A DNA stretch of 64,000 bases from Streptomyces cupreus (GTDB taxonomy: Bacteria; Actinomycetota; Actinomycetes; Streptomycetales; Streptomycetaceae). Under the pieces are notes generated by a model. It was not told the origin of the DNA, made no database searches, and worked only from the letters and a program-made list of their open reading frames with translations. The DNA is taken from contig NZ_JACMSF010000010.1 of the NCBI RefSeq assembly GCF_014257025.1, forward strand, positions 114,657 through 178,656. Reading direction: 5' to 3'. Below, in pieces: positions 7,913-15,021 of the stretch (its first letter is position 1; the number at the start of each line of letters is the position of its first letter). The position numbers and the translations under genes are program-made.

Positions 7913-8959
7913 CTAACCGGCGGGCGCCGTGGGCGGTAGCTGCTGGATCTCAAGCACGGCGGCAGTGCAGATAAATCCTGCACCTTCGCCCAGCATCAGG
8001 ACCCGGTGACCGGGGCGTATGCGGCTAGTCCGCGTGAGGTAGTCGAGCCCCGCAAGGACATCAGCACCCCCGGTGTGTCCAACCTCTCGGCCGAACTCCC
8101 AGGCAGTCTGAGAGACGTCCGCACCGAGACGCTTAAGGTGCGCGTTGTGCAGCAGGCGCGCACCGTAGAAGGGGAGGACGACGTGTTCGATGTCGGACAC
8201 GCGGATACCCGCTTCGGCCGTTGCCTGTTCTACGACAGCCCGCAATTGTCGATCTTGACGCTGCCGCACATCGACCCGCGGCATTGTGCGGAGAAATTCG
8301 CGCGCACGTCGTCCTAGGAGAATGGGGCGGCGCGCACTCTCGCCGAAGACTCGGAACGGGTCATCGCCACGGTGGAGTCCTTCCAATTCTGAGTCGGTCG
8401 CGGTTGACGTGGCGAGGACCCGAGCAAAGCCCAGTCGCCGCGAGAGGACCAGTGCGGCGCCTGCGTCGCCATAGACCAAGCCGGGTTCTGATCGCCAGCG
8501 GTCGAAACCCGGCGCAGGCCAGCAGTCGGCCGCCGCAACGAGAGCGGCTGGCGCGGTAGTGCGCGCTTCCAGGTACGAACATGCCAGTTCGAGGCCAACC
8601 AAGCCGCTATTACAGCCACTCCTTATCTCCGCGACGAGGCAGTTGCCGTGAGGAATACCTAGCAGGCGCGTTACGTACGCCGCCGAGTTCCACACATCAA
8701 ATCCCGTGTGCAGGATGAGCCCGTGTAGTAGCAATCCGATTTCCTCGGGCGTATGCCCGGAGCGTCCGAGTGCCTGTTTTGCAGCGGCGATCGCGAGATG
8801 AGGCGACATTGTGTCGTGCTCAGCGATTGCCACGGCGCGCTGCTTAGTCTTGGCGGCCTCAGCCGCCGGATAGCGGCCGTCCGCAACGGCAGCGGCGACT
8901 GGAACGCTTGGAGGCAGAGCGCAGCCGGTACCGGCTAGGTACACGCTGTCCCAACGCAT
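7913..8959 (-). CDS. KAS III-like acyltransferase (CerJ/ChlB3 type)
   Basis: A 348-aa thiolase-fold protein of the ketoacyl-ACP synthase III family. The catalytic cysteine is in EIRSGCNSGLVGLELA (about C116). In place of the NTSAAS-type motif of true FabH it has GHTGGADVLAGLDYL near residue 305. That GHxGGxD pattern marks the subgroup that transfers acyl groups to hydroxyls or amines of natural products (CerJ, ChlB3 and relatives, with a Cys-His-Asp triad). Role inferred: acylation of the cyclitol or amine made by the operon. The start is the ATG at 8959 (MRWDSVYLAGTG) with AGAGGGG upstream. It lies between the two FkbM genes with short gaps. Confidence 0.8.
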   Translation of the reverse strand: MRWDSVYLAGTGCALPPSVPVAAAVADGRYPAAEAAKTKQRAVAIAEHDTMSPHLAIAAAKQALGRSGHTPEEIGLLLHGLILHTGFDVWNSAAYVTRLLGIPHGNCLVAEIRSGCNSGLVGLELACSYLEARTTAPAALVAAADCWPAPGFDRWRSEPGLVYGDAGAALVLSRRLGFARVLATSTATDSELEGLHRGDDPFRVFGESARRPILLGRRAREFLRTMPRVDVRQRQDRQLRAVVEQATAEAGIRVSDIEHVVLPFYGARLLHNAHLKRLGADVSQTAWEFGREVGHTGGADVLAGLDYLTRTSRIRPGHRVLMLGEGAGFICTAAVLEIQQLPPTAPAG

Positions 8960-8982
8960 GTTGATGCACCCCTCTACCGGAG

Positions 8983-9684
8983 TTAGGTGATATTGCGGAA
9001 AATGCCATTGAGCATGAGCATCTGTCCTGTGGAATGGTCGTCGCCCTGGATTCCTTCGAGAGCTACGGTTGCGAAGCCGCGATCCTCCACAAACCGTAGG
9101 ATTTCGCCGATGAGCGGAGCGCCGACGTATGTCGGCACGAGGGAGAGTTCGAGTTCGAGAAAGGCGATCTGATCCAGGACCGCGCCCGCGCCTTCGAGGA
9201 CTGCGAGTTCCGACCCCTCGGCATCTACCTTGAGGTAGATAGGCGCGGTGCAATGCAGGTCATTCCAGAGTGAGCCAAGCCGCCGCATTGCGACCCGCTC
9301 ACGGGCGATCGTGGCGGCGTCCGGGTAGTTTCGAAGCGTGATGCCGGTGGGGGCAAATGCGGATGTGGAGCACGAATCGCGGGACACCCGTAGATCGAGG
9401 TCTGAATCGTCGGCGCCAAGGGCCAAGTTGTGGCATTGCCACATCGGGTCACCAGCGGCGGCTTTCGCGAGCCATCCGAAGGCTTCCGACGTGGGCTCGA
9501 ACGACACGATCCGTTCGCTGTATCCGAGCGTCCGAATCCATTGGGCGTACTGTCCTCTGTTGGCCCCGACGTCCAGCAACACATTCACGCCGCGCAGCAG
9601 AATTGACCGCCGAGCGGCGGGCGTCATGGGAATCTCACTGCACGGCGGGAAGTCAGGCGACGTGTTCGGTACAGGTAGCGACAT
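8983..9684 (-). CDS. FkbM family methyltransferase
   Basis: A 233-aa SAM-dependent O-methyltransferase-type protein. It shows VLLDVGANRGQYAQWIRTLGYSERIVSFEPTSEAF, IYLKVDAEGSELAVLEGAG and AFLELELSLVPTYVGAP. The last motif is nearly the same as in the operon's other FkbM (LELSLVPLWEG), so the two are paralogues, though they are diverged and not a recent duplication. The ATG at 9684 follows GAGAGG. It sits 12 bp after the VOC gene. Confidence 0.9.
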   Translation of the reverse strand: MSLPVPNTSPDFPPCSEIPMTPAARRSILLRGVNVLLDVGANRGQYAQWIRTLGYSERIVSFEPTSEAFGWLAKAAAGDPMWQCHNLALGADDSDLDLRVSRDSCSTSAFAPTGITLRNYPDAATIARERVAMRRLGSLWNDLHCTAPIYLKVDAEGSELAVLEGAGAVLDQIAFLELELSLVPTYVGAPLIGEILRFVEDRGFATVALEGIQGDDHSTGQMLMLNGIFRNIT

Positions 9685-9696
9685 TTCGACCTCTCG

Positions 9697-10209
9697 TCAG
9701 TCGCGGGCGGATGTGGTGTGCTCGGGATAGACCCGAAGGGGTTTGACGAGTTCCTTGGAGTGGCCGCTACCGGTTTCCAGAATGAAGCCGAGCTGATCCC
9801 GCGCGTCGAGAAAATAGAAGTCGAGCGCGTCAGCGAGTCGGCCAGCGGTCAGGGTTTCCGCGCCAAGTCCGTTCAGCCGCGCGACGAGTCCGGCCGCGCC
9901 TTCACGTGTCGGCATCATGCAAGCGACGTGATGCAGGCCCTCCCCGTGAGTGTCCAACCACTCCTGATACGGGCTTTCACCAGAGAGAGGCTGAAGGAGT
10001 TCGAACGCGATAGGACCGACCTGTGTTTCCGCGCCGAGGACCGCGTAATCGGCGGGGCTTCCGTGGAACGTCAGATCTTGGTAGGCCGGGGGCTTGTGTT
10101 CGTACACCTTCCACGGTCCCCACCCAAGAACCGTATGCAGCCTTTCCATGGTCGCCTGAAGGTCGCGGACGACCAACGCGATCTGAGTGATTTTCGGGAT
10201 GTCGGTCAC
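9697..10209 (-). CDS. Vicinal oxygen chelate (VOC/glyoxalase fold) protein, candidate cyclitol epimerase
   Basis: A 170-aa VOC protein with two beta-alpha-beta-beta-beta modules: IALVVRDLQATMERLHTVLGWGPWKVYE in the first half and GLHHVACMMPTREGAAGLVARLNGLGAETL followed by FYFLDARDQLGFILETG in the second. Candidate metal ligands are the HH pair and the C-terminal Glu. The fold is shared with methylmalonyl-CoA epimerase and with CetB, a 2-epi-5-epi-valiolone epimerase of the cetoniacytone pathway. Next to a valiolone-synthase gene an epimerase role is the best inference. The GTG start at 10209 has AGGGGGA upstream. Confidence 0.75.
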   Translation of the reverse strand: MTDIPKITQIALVVRDLQATMERLHTVLGWGPWKVYEHKPPAYQDLTFHGSPADYAVLGAETQVGPIAFELLQPLSGESPYQEWLDTHGEGLHHVACMMPTREGAAGLVARLNGLGAETLTAGRLADALDFYFLDARDQLGFILETGSGHSKELVKPLRVYPEHTTSARD

Positions 10210-10237
10210 GACGTCCCCCTTTGCGTGAGCGGTCGGC

Positions 10238-11581
10238 TTAGAGGTCGCTTACGGGAATGGACGGAGCAGGGCGCACAGGCTCATAGGGCGCCGTCATCAC
10301 TGTTTTCATGTTCTCGGCCAACTTGTGGAAGGCGCGGACGTAATCCGCGATCACTTCCCGACGCTGGACGTGGAGCGGGTACGGGTCCGCGCCGAGCGTG
10401 ATGGAGGAAGCCAACAGGCGCGAGGCCACCGGATAGCGGCCGGGATTCCAGACCTCCAACGGGGACGCGTCCATAGAGGGCGCCCAAGGGCGGCGGTCGC
10501 GACGCCGGATGACCGGATGCGCGGGAAGCGGATGCAATTGCCAGGTGTCGGCGGCAACGCCTTCCTTTTGCAGCCCGTACAGAACGCGGTCGCGGAATTC
10601 CGTCAACGAGCCTTCCCAGCCGTACGCGGCCGGGTCGAGGCGAAGGCGCCAGCGGTAATGGCTGCTTTCGCATTCCTCCGGGACGTACGGAGGATCGAAG
10701 CCGGGGATATCGGCGAGTCCCGCCGCAAGGTCGGCGGCATTCTGTCGGGCCGTCGCTAGGTACGAGTCCAGGCGCCGGAGTTGAGACCGGGCCAATGTAG
10801 CCGTGATTTCAGTCAGGCGGTATTGCTCGCCGACGTAGCCCGCCCATGAGGCCCGAGTTTCCCCCGGCTTAAGGTGGCGCGGCCTGTCCTCCCCCAGCGC
10901 GGCGAATCGGGAGACCGCCGTGAACACTTCGGGGTCATCGGTTGTGATTAGGCCGCCCTCTGCGGACTGGAATGGTTTCTGCCCGTTGAGTGAGAACGCC
11001 GTGCACGTCCCGAAGCCGCCAGCGCGGCGGCCATTCTCGGTCGCCCCAGCGGCCTGCGCTGCGTCAGGAATGACGGCAAGGTTGCGCCGGGCCGCGAGTT
11101 CGGTAATGGCGCTCGTGTCGGTGACGAGCCCGTGAAGGTAGACGGGCATTAGTGCGCGAGTGCGCGACGTAATCACCGATTCCACCGCGCCGATATCGAG
11201 GTTGTACGTACGCGGGTCGTTGTCGCAGAAGACCGGAACGCCGCGCGCGAGCATTACGGCCTGCGCGCTCGCGATGTATCCGAACGCGGGAAGGATTACC
11301 TCGTCTCCCTCTTGTATTCCGGCGGCCACCACGGCGCAGCGGAGAGCCGCAGTGCCGGTATTGACGGCGTGGCAGTGGGCTACGCCGCAGTATTCGGCCC
11401 ACTCATCCTCTAATGCCGTCGCCTCGCGTCCGTGGATTGCCCAGATATCCCCGCGATCGAGCACGGCATTCACAGCGCGCCTATCCGCGTCGGTGATTTC
11501 GGGCCAGGGTGATAGGGCGGCCGGCCGCACCGTCATTTTTCCGCCCTGCATTGCGAGGGCGGATGCATTCGTGGCGGTCAT
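10238..11581 (-). CDS. DegT/DnrJ/EryC1 family PLP aminotransferase
   Basis: A 447-aa sugar/cyclitol aminotransferase of the DegT/DnrJ/EryC1/StrS family. NTGTAALRCAVVAAGIQEGDEVILPAFGYIASA is the phosphate-binding region, VIPDAAQAAGA carries the pyridine-N aspartate (about D173), and FSLNGQKPFQSAEGGLIT carries the Schiff-base lysine (about K202). This family aminates keto-sugars and keto-cyclitols, as expected for a C7N product. The ATG at 11581 overlaps the stop of the LuxS gene (ATGA), so translation is coupled. The C-terminal 70 residues are longer and tryptophan/proline-rich compared with typical members. Confidence 0.9.
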   Translation of the reverse strand: MTATNASALAMQGGKMTVRPAALSPWPEITDADRRAVNAVLDRGDIWAIHGREATALEDEWAEYCGVAHCHAVNTGTAALRCAVVAAGIQEGDEVILPAFGYIASAQAVMLARGVPVFCDNDPRTYNLDIGAVESVITSRTRALMPVYLHGLVTDTSAITELAARRNLAVIPDAAQAAGATENGRRAGGFGTCTAFSLNGQKPFQSAEGGLITTDDPEVFTAVSRFAALGEDRPRHLKPGETRASWAGYVGEQYRLTEITATLARSQLRRLDSYLATARQNAADLAAGLADIPGFDPPYVPEECESSHYRWRLRLDPAAYGWEGSLTEFRDRVLYGLQKEGVAADTWQLHPLPAHPVIRRRDRRPWAPSMDASPLEVWNPGRYPVASRLLASSITLGADPYPLHVQRREVIADYVRAFHKLAENMKTVMTAPYEPVRPAPSIPVSDL

Positions 11582-12027
11582 GAGGCCGCCTTTCGAGCCA
11601 TCTCGGATTCGGCCCATTGCTCCCGTCGGTCGAGTGCGTACCGCGCGACGTTTTGAGCGCCTGTCAGGGAGTGGTGCTCCGCCCAGCCGCATTGAACGTC
11701 GGTCGCCAATGGCACCGAATTCGCGAAGAGGATGGACGAGAGTCCGTCTTCAACGCGCTGGGCATTCGCGGCGAAATCCGGGTCGGTCGTCATGACGTAG
11801 AGGCCGGTACGACAGCCCATAGGGGCGACGAGGCGAATCGGCCCGGAGTTGGCGCGGAGTTTGTCGTTCAGGAAGTGCTCAAGCGAGTGAGTTACCGGAG
11901 ACGAAAGCGAGGCAACATTGGGCGGCGCGAGTCGCAGATCCCATATTCCGAGGTACCCCGTGACTTGCATTGCGTGTACTTCCCGGAGGAAAGGCGGAGC
12001 CATCTTGCGGTGGTCTAGGTCCGGCAT
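11578..12027 (-). CDS. LuxS (S-ribosylhomocysteine lyase) homologue
   Basis: A 149-aa LuxS-family metalloenzyme. All hallmark residues are visible: LDHRKM...PPFLRE at the N-terminus (substrate binding), DLRLAPPN, THSLEHFL with the HxxEH metal motif (H47, E50, H51), APMGCRTGLYV with the catalytic cysteine (C72), and DVQCG with the third metal ligand (C113). Canonical LuxS cleaves S-ribosylhomocysteine to homocysteine and DPD, the AI-2 precursor, by Fe(II)-assisted ketone migration. Streptomyces normally detoxify S-adenosylhomocysteine with SahH, so the family is unexpected here. It is locked into a biosynthetic operon: 34 bp after the cyclase, and overlapping the aminotransferase start by 4 bp. 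RBS GGAAGGAG, ATG at 12027. It may have been recruited as a ketose/cyclitol isomerase; that is inference. No Pfs (SAH nucleosidase) gene is in the insert. Confidence 0.9.
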   Translation of the reverse strand: MPDLDHRKMAPPFLREVHAMQVTGYLGIWDLRLAPPNVASLSSPVTHSLEHFLNDKLRANSGPIRLVAPMGCRTGLYVMTTDPDFAANAQRVEDGLSSILFANSVPLATDVQCGWAEHHSLTGAQNVARYALDRREQWAESEMARKAAS

Positions 12028-12061
12028 TGCCGGGCTCCTTCCGTAAGTCGGGCTGTGGGGA

Positions 12062-13297
12062 CTAGCCGATTGCGCGGCCCCCGAGGCTGTGTTGGCGCCG
12101 TGCGGCCCGCGCGACCTCAGACGCGGTTATGTCGCTCGCGAACGCGACTTTCCCGCCTTGCGGTAGCGGGGCAAGTTGTCGGCCGCCGCGATGACGCGTG
12201 GTGTCGCGGAGGCCGCGCGCCAGGAGGCGTGAGTTCGCGAGCAGCGAGTCCCAAAGCGGCAATCCCAGGGAATCCGTGGTCTCCGCGATGAGTTCGTACT
12301 CGGCCTTGTCGATGTGGCCCCGGTCGAGCGCGATTCCGGCGGAAAGCATCATGTCGAGCGCGACAGCTTCGCCATGAAGCAGGGAAGGGCGACGCCGCCA
12401 GGGCAGCCACCAACGCTGTGAGCGGCACAGCGCCTCCATTTCAACGGCCGGTGACCACGTGTGGCCGAGATAGACGGAGCGGGCCATTTCGTCTTCCCGC
12501 AGATTCGGCGCGAGTTCGCCGAGCATTCCGCGAATGGACGAGTCAAGGATTTCGCGGGCGGCGCGGTCGCCGGAATCCGTGCGGCCTTGGAACGACTCGT
12601 GAAGAACTTTCCGACCGTCGGCCCGGAGTACTTCAAAGAGCGACGCATCAACGGCTATTCCGACCTTGAGAATTTCCGCTAGCCCGTCGCTCAAGCGCCG
12701 GGCGTCGAGGGTCGCTAGGAACCGGCGATCGATGGTCGCCCATTGTGCCGGGGCATACGTTCCAAGACGGTTCTTAAATGGGCCGAAATCGACGCCGGTC
12801 TTTACTCCGAGGCCCGCGTCAATCTGGCCGACAAGCGTGGTCGGGAATATGAGCCTTGGAATGCCACGCCGATAGATGCTCGCCGCAAGCCCGACGACAT
12901 CGAGCACGACGCCGCCGCCAAAGACGATGATGGGTTCGCCGCGCCGATTGATCCCGAACGAGTCGAATTCGCGGCACAGACGCCGGACGGTTTTCCAGCG
13001 CTTCGAGGATTCGCCCCCCGGAATAGCGACTAGCCGGAATTCGATCCCGTGCCGCGTTAGAAATTCCTGAATGGGATCGCCGTAAAGCCGGGCGACTTCG
13101 CGGTCTGCGACGACGAGGCGCCGCATTGAGCCGCCGGGGACCCGCCCTAGGGGGTCGCGGTCGCTGCCGGGTTCAGGAAAAGGGAGCGTCTGTTGGAGCA
13201 CGCCGTCAGTGACGGTCACGCCGTACTTGACGGGGTGGGTCGCCTCTACGACGTAATCGCCATCGGGCGAGCGTCTGAGTATCCCCGGCGCCGTCAT
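12062..13297 (-). CDS. Second 2-epi-5-epi-valiolone synthase-like cyclase (insert)
   Basis: A 411-aa sugar phosphate cyclase and the first gene of the leftward operon. Motifs: IIVFGGGVVLDVVGLAASIYRRGIP, GQIDAGLGVKTGVDFGPFKNRLGTY, GLAEILKVGIAVD, ELAPNLREDEMARSVYLGHTWSP, LLHGEAVALDMMLS, and a C-terminal TRHRGGRQLAPLP like that of AcbC-type EEVS. It is clearly diverged from the host-cluster cyclase at 4757-5983 (for example LGHTWSP against FGHTFGP, and a basic insert CRSQRWWLPWRRRPS before HGE). GGGAGG lies 7 nt before the ATG at 13297 but only 1 nt before the GTG at 13303, so the ATG is preferred. It probably supplies 2-epi-5-epi-valiolone or an isomer to the following enzymes. Confidence 0.85.
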   Translation of the reverse strand: MTAPGILRRSPDGDYVVEATHPVKYGVTVTDGVLQQTLPFPEPGSDRDPLGRVPGGSMRRLVVADREVARLYGDPIQEFLTRHGIEFRLVAIPGGESSKRWKTVRRLCREFDSFGINRRGEPIIVFGGGVVLDVVGLAASIYRRGIPRLIFPTTLVGQIDAGLGVKTGVDFGPFKNRLGTYAPAQWATIDRRFLATLDARRLSDGLAEILKVGIAVDASLFEVLRADGRKVLHESFQGRTDSGDRAAREILDSSIRGMLGELAPNLREDEMARSVYLGHTWSPAVEMEALCRSQRWWLPWRRRPSLLHGEAVALDMMLSAGIALDRGHIDKAEYELIAETTDSLGLPLWDSLLANSRLLARGLRDTTRHRGGRQLAPLPQGGKVAFASDITASEVARAARRQHSLGGRAIG

Positions 13298-13414
13298 CGC
13301 CACGCCTCCCGGTGGGCGGCGCGTCGGCTGCTATGCCGGGGGCATGGCGAGCGTCGTAAGGGGTGGCCTAATCGCGCGGGCATCGTCGCCTCCCTGGTGG
13401 CGCGCGGGGTGGGC

Positions 13415-13463
13415 GTCCGCTGGCGACGGGGGATGACGGCGCCGGGGCGCTCCGCCAGCGGAC
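13415..13463. repeat. 11-bp inverted repeat upstream of the insert operon
   Basis: GTCCGCTGGCG (13415-13425) and CGCCAGCGGAC (13453-13463) form perfect 11-bp arms with a 27-nt loop, about 120-165 bp upstream of the cyclase start. It could be an mRNA hairpin in the leader of the leftward operon or a regulator site. Confidence 0.5.
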
Positions 13464-13481
13464 AGCCCGAACCTACGTGGC

Positions 13482-13526
13482 ATATGCGGAAGGCGCTAGC
13501 CCCAGTTCCGCATCAGTTCCGCATAT
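13482..13526. promoter_or_regulatory. Candidate operator/promoter of the insert operon
   Basis: ATATGCGGAA (13482-13491) and TTCCGCATAT (13517-13526) are perfect 10-bp inverted arms. The right arm overlaps a tandem direct repeat of CAGTTCCGCAT (13503-13513 and 13514-13524). This AT-richer stretch lies about 190 bp upstream of the cyclase start and is the best candidate for promoter and operator of the leftward operon. Confidence 0.5.
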
Positions 13527-13562
13527 ATCTACGGCGGTTATCGGAACATGGGCCACATACGC

Positions 13563-13605
13563 AACGCGGGCACCGGTGGCCGATAGACGGCTCGGTGCCC
13601 GCGTT
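13563..13605 (-). terminator. Hairpin terminator after the XRE-DUF397 operon
   Basis: AACGCGGGCACCG (13563-13575) pairs perfectly with CGGTGCCCGCGTT (13593-13605) around a 17-nt loop. It lies 52 bp beyond the DUF397 stop on the leftward strand and separates that operon from the cyclase operon promoter. Confidence 0.65.
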
Positions 13606-13656
13606 AGTCGCAGACGAAACGGGGGGCTCCTGATTCCTCTTGACTTTGGCGGAGCC

Positions 13657-13860
13657 TCAGAAATCGAAGCGCGTGTCTTCCTTCACGCTGGTGACGAAAT
13701 CGCCCCAGGCTTGACGCGGGAACGTGAGGATCGGCCCCTTCTTGTCCTTGCTATCCCGGACCCATTGCTCGTCGGGGAAGTCGGCGACTTCGACGCATTC
13801 GTTTCCGCCCGCGCTGCGGCTGCTCTTGCGCCATATGGGCTTACGGGTCGTGCTAGTCAC
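13657..13860 (-). CDS. DUF397 domain protein
   Basis: A 67-aa protein with the DUF397 pattern: RKPIWRKSSRSAGGNECVEVADFPD, then VRDSKDKKGPILTFPRQAWGDFV. It starts at the GTG 13860, which overlaps the TGA of the upstream XRE gene (GTGA). DUF397 proteins are the small partners of DUF5753 helix-turn-helix regulators in Streptomyces (whiJ/abaA-like loci), where the pair controls development and antibiotic production. The longer frame seen upstream lies inside the XRE gene. Confidence 0.85.
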   Translation of the reverse strand: MTSTTRKPIWRKSSRSAGGNECVEVADFPDEQWVRDSKDKKGPILTFPRQAWGDFVTSVKEDTRFDF

Positions 13861-14723
13861 TTCAGTCCTTTCCAAGAAGCGCGCAGGTATTCGGCGGATT
13901 CGTCCGCTGACATGGCCAGAGCGGCCGTGCGGTCCCACGCGATTTCATAGCGGCTGACGCCTTCTTCCTTTTCTACGTAGACGTCACCCATCAGTCCCTC
14001 GGCGTAGACGAGGCTGGGATATGTGGGGTCGTTGAATCCCAACCGCACGAATGATCCTTCGCTGATGCAGTCGTGGAATCCGGCATCGAACGGGACGATC
14101 CTGATTGCGACGTTGGGCCTGTCGGCGGCGTCGAGAAGGGCGCTGATCTGAGCCCGTGCGACAGAGGCGTCAGCCGCCATGCACCGACGAATGACCGCTT
14201 CGTCCAAAAGGGCGGACAGGTCCGTCAGCTCACCGCCGTCGAGAATCGTTTGACGCGCCATGCGCGCCTCAACGCGGCGGCGTACCTCTTCGTCGGAAGC
14301 GTCCGCGCGGAACTTGCGGATGACGGCATCCGCGTACGGCGGCGCCTGCAAGACGCCGGGCACTAGCCCGGCGTGATAGGTCCGCATCCACGACGCGACG
14401 GCCTCAAACGAAACGTAGCTTCCCGTGAATACGTCTGAAAAGTCGGTCCACCAGTCTTGCTGTTCGGCGTTCCGCGCGAGGTTGACGAGTCGGTCTTTTT
14501 CGTCGGCGGGTGCTTCGTAGAAGTCGCAGAGCGCCGCGACCTCTGCCCACGCGATCGGGGTCTTTCCGGCCTCCGCGCGATACACCCAGGATTCAGAGCG
14601 CCCCATGTGGATCGCTACGGCCTTCTTCGTCAGCCCGCCGCGCAGCCTTTTGCCGCGTTCGTCGCGCAGCCTCCGAAGCTCCGCGCCGAGCATGCGCCCC
14701 CGGGCGCTGGGAATGTGCGCCAT
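13857..14723 (-). CDS. XRE family regulator with DUF5753 (WhiJ-like)
   Basis: A 288-aa protein. Residues about 10-75 form a helix-turn-helix (LRRLRDERGKRLRGGLTKKAVAIHMGRSESWVYRAEAGKTPIAWAEVAALCDFY). The rest is the DUF5753 sensor domain (SFEAVASWMRTYHAGLVPGVLQAPPYADAVIR and later RQTIL..LDEAVIRR..). It is translationally coupled to DUF397 and divergent from an anti-sigma-type ATPase gene. The DNA between the divergent starts contains three copies of a 13-bp palindrome that are good candidate binding sites. Confidence 0.9.
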   Translation of the reverse strand: MAHIPSARGRMLGAELRRLRDERGKRLRGGLTKKAVAIHMGRSESWVYRAEAGKTPIAWAEVAALCDFYEAPADEKDRLVNLARNAEQQDWWTDFSDVFTGSYVSFEAVASWMRTYHAGLVPGVLQAPPYADAVIRKFRADASDEEVRRRVEARMARQTILDGGELTDLSALLDEAVIRRCMAADASVARAQISALLDAADRPNVAIRIVPFDAGFHDCISEGSFVRLGFNDPTYPSLVYAEGLMGDVYVEKEEGVSRYEIAWDRTAALAMSADESAEYLRASWKGLK

Positions 14724-14814
14724 GTGATCGTGTCCTCCGCATCCGCGCTGTTCAGCGCGGCCAGTCTGGTCGGGCGTGTCCCCCGATGCAACCGGCGTCG
14801 GCCGAGTGTGAGCG

Positions 14815-14915
14815 GGTCACGGTGACCTGCGAGGGCAGGTCACCGTGACCAGTCTCGTCCGGTCCGTGCTCGGGTGCAACCACCGCCGTTCGAAGTTGAA
14901 CGGGTCACCGTGACC
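14815..14915. promoter_or_regulatory. Three palindromic operators between XRE and ATPase genes
   Basis: GGTCACGGTGACC at 14815-14827 and GGTCACCGTGACC at 14838-14850 and 14903-14915 are three perfect or near-perfect 13-bp palindromes. Their centres are 23 and 65 bp apart. They sit midway between the leftward XRE start (14723) and the rightward ATPase start (15022), consistent with a regulator controlling both directions. Confidence 0.75.
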
Positions 14916-15021
14916 TGTTGCAGGATGACCCGTCCGGGGTCCATCATGGTCGCGGGAGTCATCTGACACAAGCTCAGCGCTCTTGGGCGCGTGCTCCATT
15001 GCTACCGAAGGTGGTGACCCT

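Noticed and set aside
11617..12018. Rightward reading frame over the LuxS gene
   Set aside because: No family similarity and no ribosome-binding site, whereas the leftward frame has every LuxS signature residue.
10238..13297. DegT aminotransferase plus cyclase as an AHBA (aminoshikimate, RifK/RifG-type) pair
   Set aside because: The DegT protein does not show the AHBA-synthase motif pattern I know from RifK, and the cyclase has the EEVS-type PNLxE...GHT block. The rest of the AHBA set (RifH, RifJ, RifL, RifM, RifN types) is absent.
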